A DNA stretch of 64,000 bases, taken from positions 3,627,857 to 3,691,856 of the forward strand of contig OY725493.1 in assembly GCA_963281255.1 (NCBI GenBank), written 5' to 3'. Below, one piece after another: positions 11,716 to 23,643 of the stretch. A model generated the notes under the pieces. It saw only the letters and a list, made by a program, of their open reading frames with translations, was not told the origin of the DNA and searched no databases. Source of the DNA: Aphrocallistes beatrix. Its lineage: Eukaryota; Porifera; Hexactinellida; Sceptrulophora; Aphrocallistidae. A program made the position numbers and the translations under genes. The stretch's first letter is position 1. Each line of letters begins with the position of its first letter.

Positions 11716-12831
11716 TTAACCATTGATGATGTGCTCGATCCAGTTGCCTTTTGTGGAGACTACCTTTTGGAGCCTCGTGAGTACATTCTCTGAAAGTTTC
11801 TTCAAAGTATCAGGCTTGATCTTCCTAATTTCTCTTCTTATGTTCTTCTTTAGGTCACCAATAGTCTTAGGAACAGGGTTAGTGTACACCATGCTCTTCA
11901 GGTGCCCCCAAAGGTAGAAATCTCAGTGGTTTAGGTCAGGACTGTAAGGAGGCCAAAAATCTCACAAATTCCTTGAAATGAGCCTTTCACCGAACTTCTC
12001 TTTAAGGAAGTCTAGCACAATGTTAGCAATGTGTGGCGGTGCCCCATCCTGCTCGAAGTTTGTAGATTCAACTTCTCCTTGCCTTCTTAGTCCTGGGAGA
12101 TAACAGGACTTCAGCATTTTCAGGTACCGGTCGCCATTAACAGTCATCGCAGAGCCCTCATCATCCTCGAAAAAGTAGAGCCCTATGATTCTCCTAGAGC
12201 CCACTGCACACCACACTGTGACCCTTTCTCGAGTTATAGGCTTCTCATTAAATGGCTCTGGCTTTTCCTCACCCCAAACCTCAAATTTTGTTTGTTAACT
12301 TGTCCATTGAGGTCAAAATGAGTTTCATCACTCCAGTCAATATCAAATACTACATCAGTTTCCCCTTTTTCAGTCTTCTCTGCCATAAGATTTAAAAAAA
12401 TGACCCCTTCTCCTTTTGAAGGTCATTTACTTCTGTAAGATCTGTATTTTGTATGAGAAGAGATTGAGATCATGTTGATGGATTCTTCTGACCATTGTCC
12501 TGGACAATTGGAGCTCTCTTGACACCCTTCTTAAGGAACGGTGGGGAGAATCTGCAAGTTTGTCCTTCTTCTTTTAGTTGTTAGGGAGGTCATTGCAGTT
12601 ACTGGTGCACCTTTTCTGGATAAATCCTGTACAGTGCTGTTCTCTTAATGATATTGATAATAGTCTGATGGTGTGGGGCCTCCTGCTGTTGTAGAAACGC
12701 CTAAACCGTCTTTGAGTTGTGTCGAGAGAGCCTTTGCTTTCATAATACCATTTGATGATGCTCGCCCTATCTGGGTCTGTGAGCCTTGTCAAACTTCCTA
12801 GTAATATTGGGTGTAAAATGCAAAATAACAT
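11716..12831 (-). pseudogene. Tc1/mariner-superfamily transposase (DUF4817-type N-terminus)
   Basis: N-terminal helix-turn-helix of the DUF4817 type near 12790-12700 (DRASIIKWYYESKGSLDTTQ, RRFRRF). The catalytic part 12216-11716 has FEQDGAPPHIAN (second Asp) and WPPYSPDLNH followed by a stop and DFYLWG (third Asp). The count between these Asp residues is 41, a DD41D-like spacing. Two in-frame TGA codons (after LISRNL and after SPDLNH) and frameshifts upstream show that it is dead. The C-terminus ends NWIEHIING at 11716. The enzyme would have cut and pasted the surrounding element at TA sites. Confidence 0.8.
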
Positions 12832-13141
12832 CCTCAGCTTTCAAATGAATGGTTAATCATGTGAAATGGATAAAAAATGACGGAGATATGACATTTTAAA
12901 GTATGATGGTTACTAATGGCCAGTGGCAGCGCCAAGGGGGTGCTGGGAGGTGCTATAGCACCCCCTGAAATTCTGTCAGCACCCCCACTAGGGGTGCTGA
13001 CAGAATTTCAAAGAATATCTATGCCTTTATTCTATTTAAGTTTAATAGCATAACTAATAAACTGGAATACATAGGGGTCTAAAGTATGTGTTATTTATAA
13101 ATATTATTAATTATAACTAACAAGTATTCCATCAACATTGG

Positions 13142-15276
13142 TTATTTTATTTGAATCCTTCGACATGTTTGCGAAAACTTTTCCATAAAAACATCGTAAT
13201 CCACATTTCGATCTGTGAGAGCCATTAACCCCAGCCCTGAGAGCCTCTGCTCTAACATTGAATTTCTTAACCACGTTTTTACTCGACGGAGGGAGCTGAA
13301 ACTCCTTTCACACGAAGCTGTAGTGATCGGAAGTACCAATGATATCAGACTAAGTTCGTATAAGATAGGAAGTGGTTCGGCATTAACTGATGGAACCTGA
13401 TGCAGCTCCCAGAGACTTTCCGGTACCTTTTCCGCTTTCTTCTGGCGATTATCAAGCATCTTCTGCAGTATGGCACACTCATGAATCAGTCCCTCTAAAT
13501 GAACATCATAGTGCCTGGAGAAATTTGTGAGGCTCTCAACAGATAAGAATGTGCATTTATTACGATGTTTGGGGTTGAGCGAATTGATCCCCTGCATGAC
13601 GTCCATGGCGTCGTTTGAAAATCTTCTTTGTAACTCCTCCAGGATGATTTTTAAACATGGTATAAAAACGTGTTCGCGGAATTCGTGCTTGGTTTTGGCA
13701 ACAACTGGCGTGGTATCGTGTCTCACACGGCGACGTCTTCTCTCCAGAGGCTCCGGGAAATCATGTTCCGCCAGCAGGGTTTGAATCTTTTCCCAGAGAA
13801 ATTCCCATATACTTTCTACTTCGAGCTTTTCCTTTGTATCAGACTGTAAGGCTTGGACCAACTCTACAGCTTGTGATAAATCCTTGTCGGGACCCTGAAG
13901 AACAACTGTAGCAGCCTTAGCTTTGCCGAGAATATCTTCAAATAATATAAGACATACGGCGAATTCTGTATTGAGACGCTTTAAAAGACAATCGGCTGTT
14001 GTGTGTCCTCAGTTGAGGAGTGGTTCTCCTCGAAGTGTTCCAGTGTAGCAATGAGCGGTCCCATGGTTTTTAAAACAGTATTGATACCATGCCACTGACA
14101 GATCCATCTCGTTTCAGATTGTCTCTTTAACTCTCTGCTTTGAAAACCGGGATGCATTTCGTTTTGTAGTTCCATAAATTTTTGATGTGGAATCGAAGAG
14201 GAAATAAACACGTATAGATCTTGAAGGAGGGCAAAGACGTCGAGCTGCAGCCGGCACACCAGAACAACAGTCCACAATAACTAGATTGAGGCGATGGCAA
14301 TAACAGTGGACGTAGATCGCATGTGGTACGGCCTGCCGGGACAGAGACTGCACACCACGACATCTTCCAGACATCACACTGGCACCATCATATCCTTGAC
14401 CGGCTGTGTTCTGAATATCAACACCAAATTCGTGAAGAATCTTGATAATCTGGTCGCATAGCTTCAAAGCACTCAGCCCGTCTGTCTCTCAAAAGCCAAT
14501 AAATTATCTCTTGGCGAACCATCCTTTAAGTAGCGAAGACATACGCTTAGCTGTTCAATTTTCGCTACATCCCGGGACTCATCTACAAGAATGGAAAACC
14601 ATTTGGTAAATTGGACATCTTTCAAAATATCTTTGCTTATTAACGACGCGAACGTTTCGATAATTTCGTTTGGATGTCATGGTGTGTATATCGAGCATAC
14701 TTGGGCCCTTCTAACTTGGTACGAACAATACTGTCCTTCTTGGAAATGAGCGTCAGAATCTCGAGAAAGTTACTACGATTCCTTTCACTGTCTGACTCAC
14801 GATGTTCACGGAGGGCTAGGCCCTGTCGAGCACATAGCTCCACTACCTCAGCAACAGTTCGCACATAGTGCCTATTCTCCTCGAGCTGTTTAAGCGAAAT
14901 GGCCTGTACCTGAGCTATCACGCTACCTGTTATTGACTCCTGTCGAACTTTGGCCATCACTGACGTTTTATGAGAAAAACTATCAGCATGGAAGCTTCTG
15001 GACACCGTGATTCCAATCGTGAAAGCCGATAGAAGTGAAGTTGTCAGGAGTGTCATGCTGAGGGAAGTGTGAGCAAGCAAAACAAAATACGGAATCTCTC
15101 TCTTGGCTGTACTCAATCCATGGGAACTTTAGATACCAGTCACTTTGAAATCGTTTTCCATAACGAGTAGGAAAAACAGAAAGCTTTGGCTTGTACTGAT
15201 TGTCAGATGGTGTTTTTGAAACATCGAAAGGTCTTACAGTTACAGAGTCAGAAATTTTTAATTCAGGCTGAAACAA
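13142..15276 (-). pseudogene. hAT transposase, ZMYM1/TTF-zinc-finger type
   Basis: Read on the minus strand from 15276: TTF-type zinc finger (FQSDWYLKFPWIEYS, then FCFACSHF), the DUF4371 region (15116-14460, including LISKKDSIVRTKLEGPKYAR), the RNase-H-like core (GQGYDGASVMSG and HCYCHRLNLVIVDC near 14400-14280), a variable helical insert, and the hAT C-terminal dimerisation motif TTASCERSFSSLRRVKTWLR near 13300, ending at 13142. At least three frameshifts (near 15000, 14470 and 14000-14280) split the frame, but each segment is well preserved, suggesting recent loss. Similar to ZMYM1 / 52 kDa repressor-like hAT proteins. It would mobilise the element 12921-17450. Confidence 0.88.
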
Positions 15277-15380
15277 TAATACAGGGGAGGGGGCTCAACC
15301 TGCTCTTCGAAATTGCTAGTTTGACCCATTTCATCCCCTATTGTGTCGTCTAAGTAAGACTGGAATGTCATTACAGGGCA

Positions 15381-15824
15381 TCCGAAGGGCCAGAATGTTA
15401 CTGGATACTTTTATTGCACTCATGTGATCGCAGAACTCAGTAAACACTACGCAGAGCTTCGGCCGAGAACTGGTCCCCGTGGGATAAAACTTCTACATGA
15501 TAATGCCAGTAGCCATAAAACTAAACAAGTCACCGCATGCATCGAGGATATAGGGATGCAAACACTAAATCACCCTCCCTATTCCCCTGACCTAAGTCCT
15601 TGTGAGTTCTGGTTGTTTTCCAAGCTGAAAAGTCATCTCTCTGGCAAGGAGTTCACTAGTCGAATGGAGATCGGATTCGCCATTCATAAGTACCTGAAAT
15701 CGATCCCACAGACGGAGTATAAAAAGACATTCCGCTGCTGGGTAGACCGTCTAAAGGAGTGTATTCGCGTCAAGGGAGACTATTTCGAGAAATTGTAATT
15801 AAATAATACATCAGTCGTTGCTTA
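15381..15824 (+). pseudogene. Mariner transposase, 3' half only
   Basis: C-terminal part of a mariner transposase (LLHDNASSHKTK with the second Asp, YSPDLSPCEF, ending GDYFEKL at 15798) plus part of its 3' untranslated region. The start (CCGAAGGGCCAGAATG) and the last roughly 55 bp of the element are missing. The third catalytic residue is Glu rather than Asp. It lies tail to tail with the full element 15825-17154. Confidence 0.85.
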
Positions 15825-17154
15825 CTTAGGTCATTTCAAAAGTACTGATCACCCCCCACCAATTTGATATTAAGCAACGACTGATTGTGTTATTTAATTA
15901 CATATTCTCGAAATAGTCTCCCTTGACGCGAATACACTCCTTTAGACGGTCTACCCAGCAGCGGAATGTATTTTTATACTCCGTCTGTGGGATCGATTAC
16001 AGGTACTTATGAATGGCGAATCCGATCTCCATTCGACAAGTGAACTCCTTGTCAGAGAGATGACTTTTCAGCTTTGAAAACAACCAGAAGTCACAAGGGC
16101 TTAGGTCAGGGGAATAGGGAGGGTGATTCAGTGTTTTCATCCCTATATCCTCGATGATTGCGGCAACTTGTTTAGTTTTATGGCTACTGGCATTATCATG
16201 TAGAAGTTTTATTTCTCGAGGACCAGTTCTCGGCCGACGCTCTGTGTAGTGTTTACTGACTTCTGCGAGCACATGAGTGCAATAAATGTCTCCAATAACA
16301 TTCTGGCGCTTCGGAACACAAACTTCAGCAACTGGGCCGTAGGCGTCAAATGCAATTGCGATATTAACTTCTTGGCACGGAAATCTGGACGCGGTTTTTT
16401 AGGTCGGGGTTCGCCCGGATGCAGCCAACACTTAGATTTTTCCTTGGATTTAGGTTGGAATAGTAAATCCAAGTTTCATCTATGGTTACTCTCTCATAGA
16501 GTCGCCTTGCATCAAATTTTTCGTAATATAGAAGATTTTCACAACTTTCCACCCTCTGTTTCATCTGGGTTTCTGACAGCAAATACGGCACCCACCGAGC
16601 GCAAACCTTCCTTACTCCAAGATCTTCCTTCAGAATGCGGTAAATCCCGTTGAGATATCCGTATACATAGAAATCTCTTCAATAGAGCAGCAAGGGTCAT
16701 TTCGAAGAAATTCATCAACTAACTCAAATGAGGGTTCACAGGTTGCAGATTTAGGGCTACCAGTCCGAGGCTCATCTTCAATGCTGTCTCTTCCCTCTCT
16801 AAATAGTTGAGCCCATCTTCTAACCGTGGAATAAGCAAGTGCTTGATCTCCACAAACTTCCATGTGATCATTGTGGATGTTCCTGTTCGAATCTTTTAGC
16901 AGTGAACGAAACTTGATATATACACCCTTTGCTCTTGTTCAATAATTGACGATTTTGAAGCCATAAATGTATAAGTAGCCAAAACTGACAAGATTGAAAT
17001 GATGATTATAAGAAAAATACTTATGCTATCTTAAAATTTTTTTAGATATTAGGAGAGAATGGGTAATGCTATCTGGATTATATTAAATTGGTGCATTAGA
17101 TACACACTAGCTGTCAAAAATCAACAGTGATCAGTACTTTTGAAATGACCTAAG
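15825..17154 (-). mobile_element. Mariner element, full length (1330 bp)
   Basis: Terminal inverted repeat CTTAGGTCATTTCAAAAGTA at both ends with TA on each side (15823-15824, 17155-17156). Inserted in the hAT 12921-17450. The near-identical third copy is 37494-38810. Confidence 0.93.
15898..16964 (-). pseudogene. Mariner transposase (DD34D), frameshifted
   Basis: From ATG 16964 (MASKSSII) the N-terminal helix-turn-helix reads VCGDQALAYSTVRRWAQLFR, linker EDEPRTGSPKSA, then after frameshifts the catalytic part: TIDETWIYY (first Asp), LLHDNASSHKTK (second Asp) and YSPDLSPCDF (third Asp). The second to third spacing is 34 residues, the mariner DD34D class. Breaks lie near 16640 and 16400, and there is a stop at IHKYL (15997), so it cannot act as it stands. 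Confidence 0.9.
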
Positions 17155-17580
17155 TAGTGAGATAGGAGTGTTAATAAACATTATAATTATAATTTAGCAC
17201 TTAGTGATTAGCTTTTAAGGTTTTCCTATTGCTTATTAATTTATGTTGAATATTTTAAGAACGCTAGATTTGAGTAACACTTAAAATCATTGATACTTTC
17301 TATGTTAAACCAGCGCACGTGTATATAACAATGCACAAATACTTATTCAAGCATTCAGGTTGGCTATGAACTGAATTATGCTTTTACCCACTGAAAATTA
17401 TCAGAACCTCCCATTGCACCCCCTTTTGCGATGCGCTAGCGCCGCCACTGCTAATGGCCCATCATGTACAATTTAAGCATCACTTTGAATATACAAACCA
17501 TTCCAGGGCCAAAATAATTAGTGATCACCATTGCATTAGTGTAAACTGCATAGAATGCTATGGCTTGGCAACAGTAGGTA

Positions 17581-17694
17581 AAAGCCCCTCACAGACGGGC
17601 CAGAAGTGTGCTTCCACATTCCTTGGATGATGACACAATACATGTCATCCAAGGAATTTGGAAGCACACTTCTAAATCTTCTGTGAGGGGCTTT
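17581..17694. repeat. Near-perfect hairpin of 114 bp
   Basis: Arms AAGCCCCTCACAGA ... GTGTGCTTCC ... CCTTGGATGA pair with TCATCCAAGG ... GGAAGCACAC ... TCTGTGAGGGGCTTT around a loop of about 14 bases. Probably a small MITE or a fragment of one. Confidence 0.75.
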
Positions 17695-17699
17695 GTGGA

Positions 17700-18298
17700 T
17701 GTAAATTTTAGCTGTGTCATCATGATGACGTAGGCATAATTAATTAAAACAATTTTGTTGAGACATCTATATTGAACACTTTATTGAACAATTGTTTATT
17801 TCAAACTATTAAAATTTGAGCTCTAATAGGCATTTATCATAAAATTAGGCGATGATCACGCAACAAAATTTTAAACCGCAAATTGCTCAAAGGTCCTATG
17901 TCCGATGGATGTAGGAATGAAATAGGTTTTAGAGGGCCTCATATTTCACCAGTGTTACCAATCTCAAGTTTCTAGCTCTTCTAGTTTTTGTGCAATAAGC
18001 AAAAGAATGAAATCACAAAATGCTACGTATTGATGGTTGATTTAGCATATATTAAAAATCGAGTAGGTGCATATTTACATATACGTATGTCCACAACTTC
18101 ATAAAAAATTTCAGAGCGACATCTTTCAAACTCTGGTCTGTAAACCACTTACGGCCGTCCCGCTGGCCGGACACCAGCACTCATTTTAGTACTGTGCTGC
18201 TATATTATTTAATTAGATCATAGTAGATCCAATAGAATAATATAGGGAGCACACTAAAAAGGTACCTATATCTTTACTTGATACCATACTTTATATTA
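17700..18298. other. No feature recognised
   Basis: AT-rich sequence with no open frame or repeat match within the window. Confidence 0.45.
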
Positions 18299-18853
18299 GT
18301 CCTTCTTAATTTGAATATATACAAGCGCGCTTCGCTTGCTTGCGCTCCGCGGCTGGCGGACACTGTGTCCGCCACAGGCGCCCTTTGGGCGCCTGTGGTC
18401 ATCATTATTTAGTTATATGGGAGATAGCATCTCTAAATACGTCTGTCCTACTGTTATAATCGATATCGCGCGAAAAATTACCAAATTAGTCAATTTAATT
18501 TTGATACGTAATGATGACGTCATAACTAATTGATGAGTCATCATTTATTTATGATAGTTATATTATATGTGAGATATATTAATATACACATTCTATTAAA
18601 ATTTCAGCCTTTTATCATCTAAAATGGCGTTATAGTCGAAAAATTGAAATTTATAATTATAAAAAAGGTGACAATGACATCATAATTCTATGATGAGTCA
18701 ACATTTTCGTCTGAGGTCAGAACTTGTGGAGCCATAGCCAAAAGACCCCCACATGCCAAAAATCAGCTTTCTGTGCCTTGCAGTTTCTTCAATCAATTCG
18801 TTACAGAGATATTTATATATACACACACATTAATCGAGTTTTATTAGTAAGGA
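18299..18853 (+). repeat. X element, copy 1
   Basis: GC-rich head with stem-loops (GCGGACACTGTGTCCGC, GGCGCCCTTTGGGCGCC), the CRE motif TGACGTCA at 18514 with TGAGTCA close behind, the shared body, and the right end CGAGTTTTATTAGTAAGGA. The left terminal motif is decayed. Confidence 0.85.
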
Positions 18854-18855
18854 TA

Positions 18856-19282
18856 CAGTCGAACCTGCCATAATGGCCACTCTATATAATAGTCACCTGT
18901 CTATAGCGGTCACCAATGAACAGTCCCGTCCGAAATTCCATAATATTGAACCTGTATATAGCGGTCACCTGCTCAACGCGGCCAGCGGCCACACATTTGT
19001 AATCCTTACTGACTCTAAAACTGTGTATAACGGCCATCACCAGTCTATAACGGCCACTACCTGTCTATAACGGCCATCACCTTTTTCACCTTTTTATGTG
19101 TTTATAACAGAACCTGTTACGAACGATAAACAAGTTTAATGTAATTCCTTCAAGTAAGGGATTTCTAAAAATATTTATTGCACTAATTTGATACCTTAGG
19201 CGGATTAAGACAATCTCCTTTATATAACGAACGGTCAATTTTGTCCAGTCCCTTGGGTGGCCGTTATATACAAGTTCCACTG
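18856..19282. mobile_element. Pogo-like MITE (R family), 427 bp
   Basis: Ends CAGTCGAACCTGCCATAATG and, in reverse complement, CAGTGGAACTTGTATATAAC, with TA outside. Motif TATAACGGCCATCACC-like units repeat near both ends. It is inserted at the TA directly after the right end of X copy 1. Confidence 0.85.
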
Positions 19283-19317
19283 TAGTTATATACATATGTA
19301 CAATTTATTTACTTTAA

Positions 19318-20430
19318 GGTTGGTGTTTCCCATGGAAAACTTGTTTTTTACTAAAAATGTGCCCAAATTGCTTTATATCATTTTCGATCATTATAGGGGT
19401 TCTAAACATTAATTCCGATTTTTATAACGCCAGCCCCAATATTTCGCTACTTGTATCACCTAGTGTCGCTCTAAAAACGACACATTTTAAATGCGAAATG
19501 TCCCACGGCTATAACTTCTCTTAACAGTGCCAGATCATCTTTTTAATGCTGAATTCATGTTCAGAACTAGATTTCCAGCAATTTGATATATATATTGACC
19601 ATATTTAGAAACATTTTTGTTTGACCGTGCCTAGCAACGACCAGGAATTTTTTCACATTCCTTCGCGTTGCTAGGAGCAGGCAACCAAAATATTCCCCAA
19701 ATATGGTCAATATATCTATATATCAAATTGCTGGAAATTTAGTACTGAGCACGAATTCAGTATTAAATAACGACCTGGCATAGTCAAATAAAGTTATAGA
19801 TATGGGATTTCGGCGGATGCTATCGGACGTGGTCATTTTTGGGTTTCCAGTCATAACTGACAACTTTTTCACACTTTTGAAGGTGTCATGATGTGAACAT
19901 TTTTGATATGCCATATTTGAAGTTATGTACTACTATAAGTTGTTGATTAAGGATGTTTGGATGTTATTTAATATTAGGATACAGTAAAAACGAATGGAAA
20001 TAAAGCCTTTCCGAAGAAAATTGCTTTGTAGCCTGTTTTTAGCACTCAAAAAAACAAATTTTACAAAGGAGGTATTTTTTGTTACAAAGATCGTAGAGTA
20101 AACTCGACGGTTTTGGAAAGATCTCGTCACGTAGAACAAAATGATAGACAGATTTTCGATATTCTACTTTAGAAGAACGTTAAAATAGTTTTCCTTACGA
20201 AAATCTGCAATATTGTAGCAACGAAATTGGAAACAAAAATTTAATTGTTTTAGAATTGAAAATTCTATTCCTATTATTTTCTTTATTCAACCATTTCGTG
20301 CAATAATAATTGAGTAAATTATGCATAAAGCATTGAAGTTTCCTTGAATATATTCTATAAATTAGGTGATTTGAGAATAAAATATTTTTTTTTGCTTCTT
20401 GAGCTCCCAAAAAGTGTATTTTTGTATTAA
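19318..20430 (+). repeat. Y element, copy 1 (right end lost)
   Basis: Follows TTAA at 19314-19317 and starts GGTTGGTGTTTCCCATGG, the Y terminal repeat. Contains the H palindrome (19560-19770, TAGCAACG arms). Colinear with Y copy 2 in opposite orientation until about 20430, where homology ends. Confidence 0.75.
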
Positions 20431-20890
20431 ATGACCTGAGATAGGTTGTATAGTACAACTGTGTTGGGGTTATCAATGATGTATCATATGACAATGCCTG
20501 TAATCATGAGTAGAGATAGTATTTTTAGCGGAGCAACGAGATATAACGGCTATCCATCAGAGTGGAAAGTAATACACTGAACAGAATCCTCATGCTCACT
20601 CAGTTCGCTGAGCTATATTATATTTATATTCACTAAGCCATTCCTCAATGGGGTCCCGACATCAACCGTTTCTTTTAAAATCTGATTTCTAAGTTCGTCC
20701 GCACGAGGCGAGTATTATCCCTCTAAGGTCTGACATACACCAATTGATCGAGTGAGCGTAACCTGAGTAAGTTTTCGCACACAATCCGCGTTCCATAAAT
20801 CTACTCTCTTATCTGCAGGTTGAATACCAACCCATGGGAGCAGGGTAGGAACTGGACAGAGCTAGCTTCCAACTGTTCCCTCAAGGTTGA
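20431..20890. other. No feature recognised
   Basis: Less AT-rich than its surroundings and without the local repeats. It may hold decayed 3' sequence of the OTU unit, but I cannot read a frame. Confidence 0.35.
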
Positions 20891-20920
20891 CTGTCACTCT
20901 CACACCTTGATGTGTAAAAT

Positions 20921-21548
20921 ATCCGGATTCATTAACGAACAACTGGTTCGTAATGGTTGTGGTTTACATTGTATATGTAAAGGAGATAGACATTGAATGT
21001 CGAGGGCAATTGGTGCAACCAGAATATCTATTCCATAAGGTTGTTTCCACAGTTTAGCAGCATCATGCAATTCTGTGACTATGAATATATCTGAGTTCAA
21101 CATACAAAAAGCGGCCACTATCTCGACATCAGAAGCCCATGTGCGATCTCCTGTCATGGCGTACCTCTTCAAGTACGAGACTGGGGAATCATCCATGCTG
21201 ATCGTGATCGAAGATATCGTTTGATGATTGGTCCCCCATCAGTCACCATATATCTACAGACTTCGGCTCTAAGCTTGACATAATGCTTTTCGGTGCCAGA
21301 AACAATCTTAGATATGCACCTAAACTTCAATTCACATCCATTCCGATTTTTTCTATCTGCAACGGTATGAATTTGGTCAGAAGAGAACCGGTTTGTGCTG
21401 GCTGTTGTTCTAAGCACTCTTTATAACTAATTGCCAGTAGTTGACACTTCTCCTTTGCCATGGTTCAGTCACAGGATAGTAACATGGACCTAATTGAGGG
21501 AGGGCTGGTGTATCTAATGGATCAAAGACAACTACCACTAAGACAGAA
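20921..21548 (-). pseudogene. OTU-type cysteine peptidase, decayed
   Basis: Minus strand. A leader with FDPLDTPALPQLGPCYYP and EPWQRR resembles the segment before the OTU domain in transposon-borne OTU proteins. The catalytic Cys region is distorted (RNGCELKFRCISKIVSGTEK instead of the usual DGNC-FRA-S). Then come KLRAEVCRYMV, a frameshift near 21180, SYLKRYAMTG with WASDVEIVAAFCMLNSDIFI (typical OTU core), another frameshift near 21000, and the His box NVNHNHYEPVV near 20950. OTU peptidases cleave ubiquitin chains. At least two frameshifts make it a pseudogene. It follows integrase copy 2 on the same strand. Confidence 0.75.
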
Positions 21549-22499
21549 ATAGTTACTTGCTACTGGGTATAAAACTTTGTGTGCATACTCAATGCAAAAT
21601 CTACTCTGTGAAGTGGGTGTAGGGTTTTCGCATTTATTTACTAAGGCCTGTTCACACCACTCGATGAGGATGTTCATCATCTCTTCTCTCTAAAGACCAA
21701 ACGAATTGATGCAATAATGAAATTATATACGAAGCATTTATAGTACACGAGACAAAAATTTTCTCTAGGGTCCAACAAATCATTGATTTGCATAGGTGAA
21801 GTATAGAAAAACATATATCTTTCATTAAAATAATCCTATATATGAAGAGGTTGACTACGTTAACACTTAAATGACACAAACGTATGATTCAGATAATTTG
21901 ATATATAAAGCAAACCATATTGAAAGGTCTAACATTACTCAAGATGGATAATAAAAGTGTAATAGTTGGGCATTGCTGTCTGTTCTTTGTTTCATGGAGC
22001 AGTGGGTATAAAGGAGAAATGTATTGATCTTTTTTTAATCTCTTGATTACATCCATCCTGTAGTATAATACATGAGTACTAGACATTACAGAGATTTTTG
22101 CATGTGTGTGTGAATTTTGATTCGGGTATCTCGAAGCGTATCAGTTCGGAAATAGTAAGCAAGGTATATGAAAATGATGTCAACTGATGATCGTGTTGAT
22201 TGAATGGTTAAAATGAGAGCGTATTTAGTTCCAGTTAGATAATTCTTAACTACTTTGTGTAATCATAGCCTCTGGCGAAGTCAAATAATACAAAAGAGAA
22301 TTATATATAGTGATTAAAACTCAAATCAGGGGTGATATTAGTGTTTTAACATGAATGTGATAATGAATCTTATGAGCGGACATTATTATATTTTGAATAT
22401 TGCAAAATTGAAATGTACAATTCACCAAATTTATTTTCAAGTTACACTACGTTATAGTAAAAACTCACTTTCAGAAAATTCTATTCATCCAGTCTAAAC
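21549..22499. other. No feature recognised
   Basis: Spacer between the OTU relic and the last integrase exon of copy 2. Nothing readable. Confidence 0.45.
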
Positions 22500-23643
22500 C
22501 AAAAATGTGAAATTAACTTTACTTTGGTCTCTTACATTGACTGAAATTCGATTGTTCATCTAAATTCCTTCTCTTGCGAGGTTTAGGGAGTTTAATCAAT
22601 TGGGTGGTAATGGTTGATGTCTCGTTATCTAGTGTGTCATGATCTGCGTATCTACAAGTATTGTATAATTGAAATTAAAATCAGAAGAGTTTGAGTTGGA
22701 TTTACTCGGGTTTGTTTCACGCGTGGAGTATTTTTTTGCATATATGAATAGGATACACAGCTTTTGACCCATTTTTCACTGTTTCAATATTACTTTTTTG
22801 AAGTGATTTGGCAGGAAAAGGACCAAAATATTCATCCTGCGTCTTCATATTAGGGAGTTTCTTATCTTTCGAGACGTTTCGTGCTATAAAGAGGTCTCTC
22901 TCTTGAATATCCGACCTAAAATTGCATTAATAATTAGTTTAGCCTTCAAAATATAAGAAGGGCATTCGTAAAATGTAATATGCGAGGAAATTTTATATTC
23001 TATTCACACATATAAGCGTTAACTGATGGAATTTCAATCCTGCTTGATGTATGTAGAATTTAATAATTACCTTTCGGTTTTCACTTTTTTATCATATAGT
23101 ATATGCGCTTTTATCTCTTCTGCTCGATTTTGATATTCAGACGCGACTCTGCCTCGTTTTGTTGCCAAATATATTCCATCTCATCACCAATATCATCGAT
23201 GTTATCGTGTTTAACTGCGTAAAGATCGACCTGTGAATCACTGTGAATTGATTCTTCTTCGGACTGGTCGCAAGGATAGATTGTGTGGGTTTTACTCAAA
23301 TTCAGTGAGGGTATTATTGCGTCTCCTTTGCGACCATACATTACCTCAAAAGCTGAAAGTTTCGTGGCTCTTTTGATTTTCGTATTTGCAGCTAGTACTG
23401 CAAATGGCAGTTTGGTTGGCCACGCACCGTCTGAGGTCTGACGCAGTTTCTCGATTTTCCTCCGGGTATCAAAAAATAGATCATTATTTTCACTCAAATA
23501 GTAATCGTGTTTTAAATAGCATTTCAAAACTCTTCAATATTTTGTTGTGTGCCTCCACAAGACCATTACTCTGCGGATAGTATGCACTTGTGCGCCGATT
23601 ATCAGCTTCTAGCTTTTGGTGCATATCACTGAACTCCTATTAA

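Larger units (their letters stand above)
12921..17450. mobile_element. hAT transposon with 8-bp target duplication
   Basis: Terminal repeats CAGTGGCAGCGCC (left) and GGCGCCGCCACTG-type (right: gcgccgccactg), flanked on both sides by the identical 8 bp CTAATGGC (12913-12920 and 17451-17458). Length 4530 bp, of which the mariner block 15381-17154 is a later insertion. Extra short palindromes (GGGGGTGCTGACAGAATTTC type) lie at the left end. It carries the transposase relic 13142-15276. Confidence 0.92.
11589..17466. mobile_element. Tc1/mariner-superfamily element, interrupted by a hAT
   Basis: Left end (after TA 11587-11588) reads CAGGGTGGTCCATAAGCAGC. The right end, in reverse complement from 17466, reads CATGATGGGCCATTAGTAAC and shares CATCATACTTT with the left inner repeat. 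TA follows at 17467-17468. The hAT at 12921-17450 sits inside the right terminal repeat, so only 8-16 bp of this element remain to its right. Without the hAT the element is about 1.34 kb and carries one decayed transposase. Confidence 0.85.
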
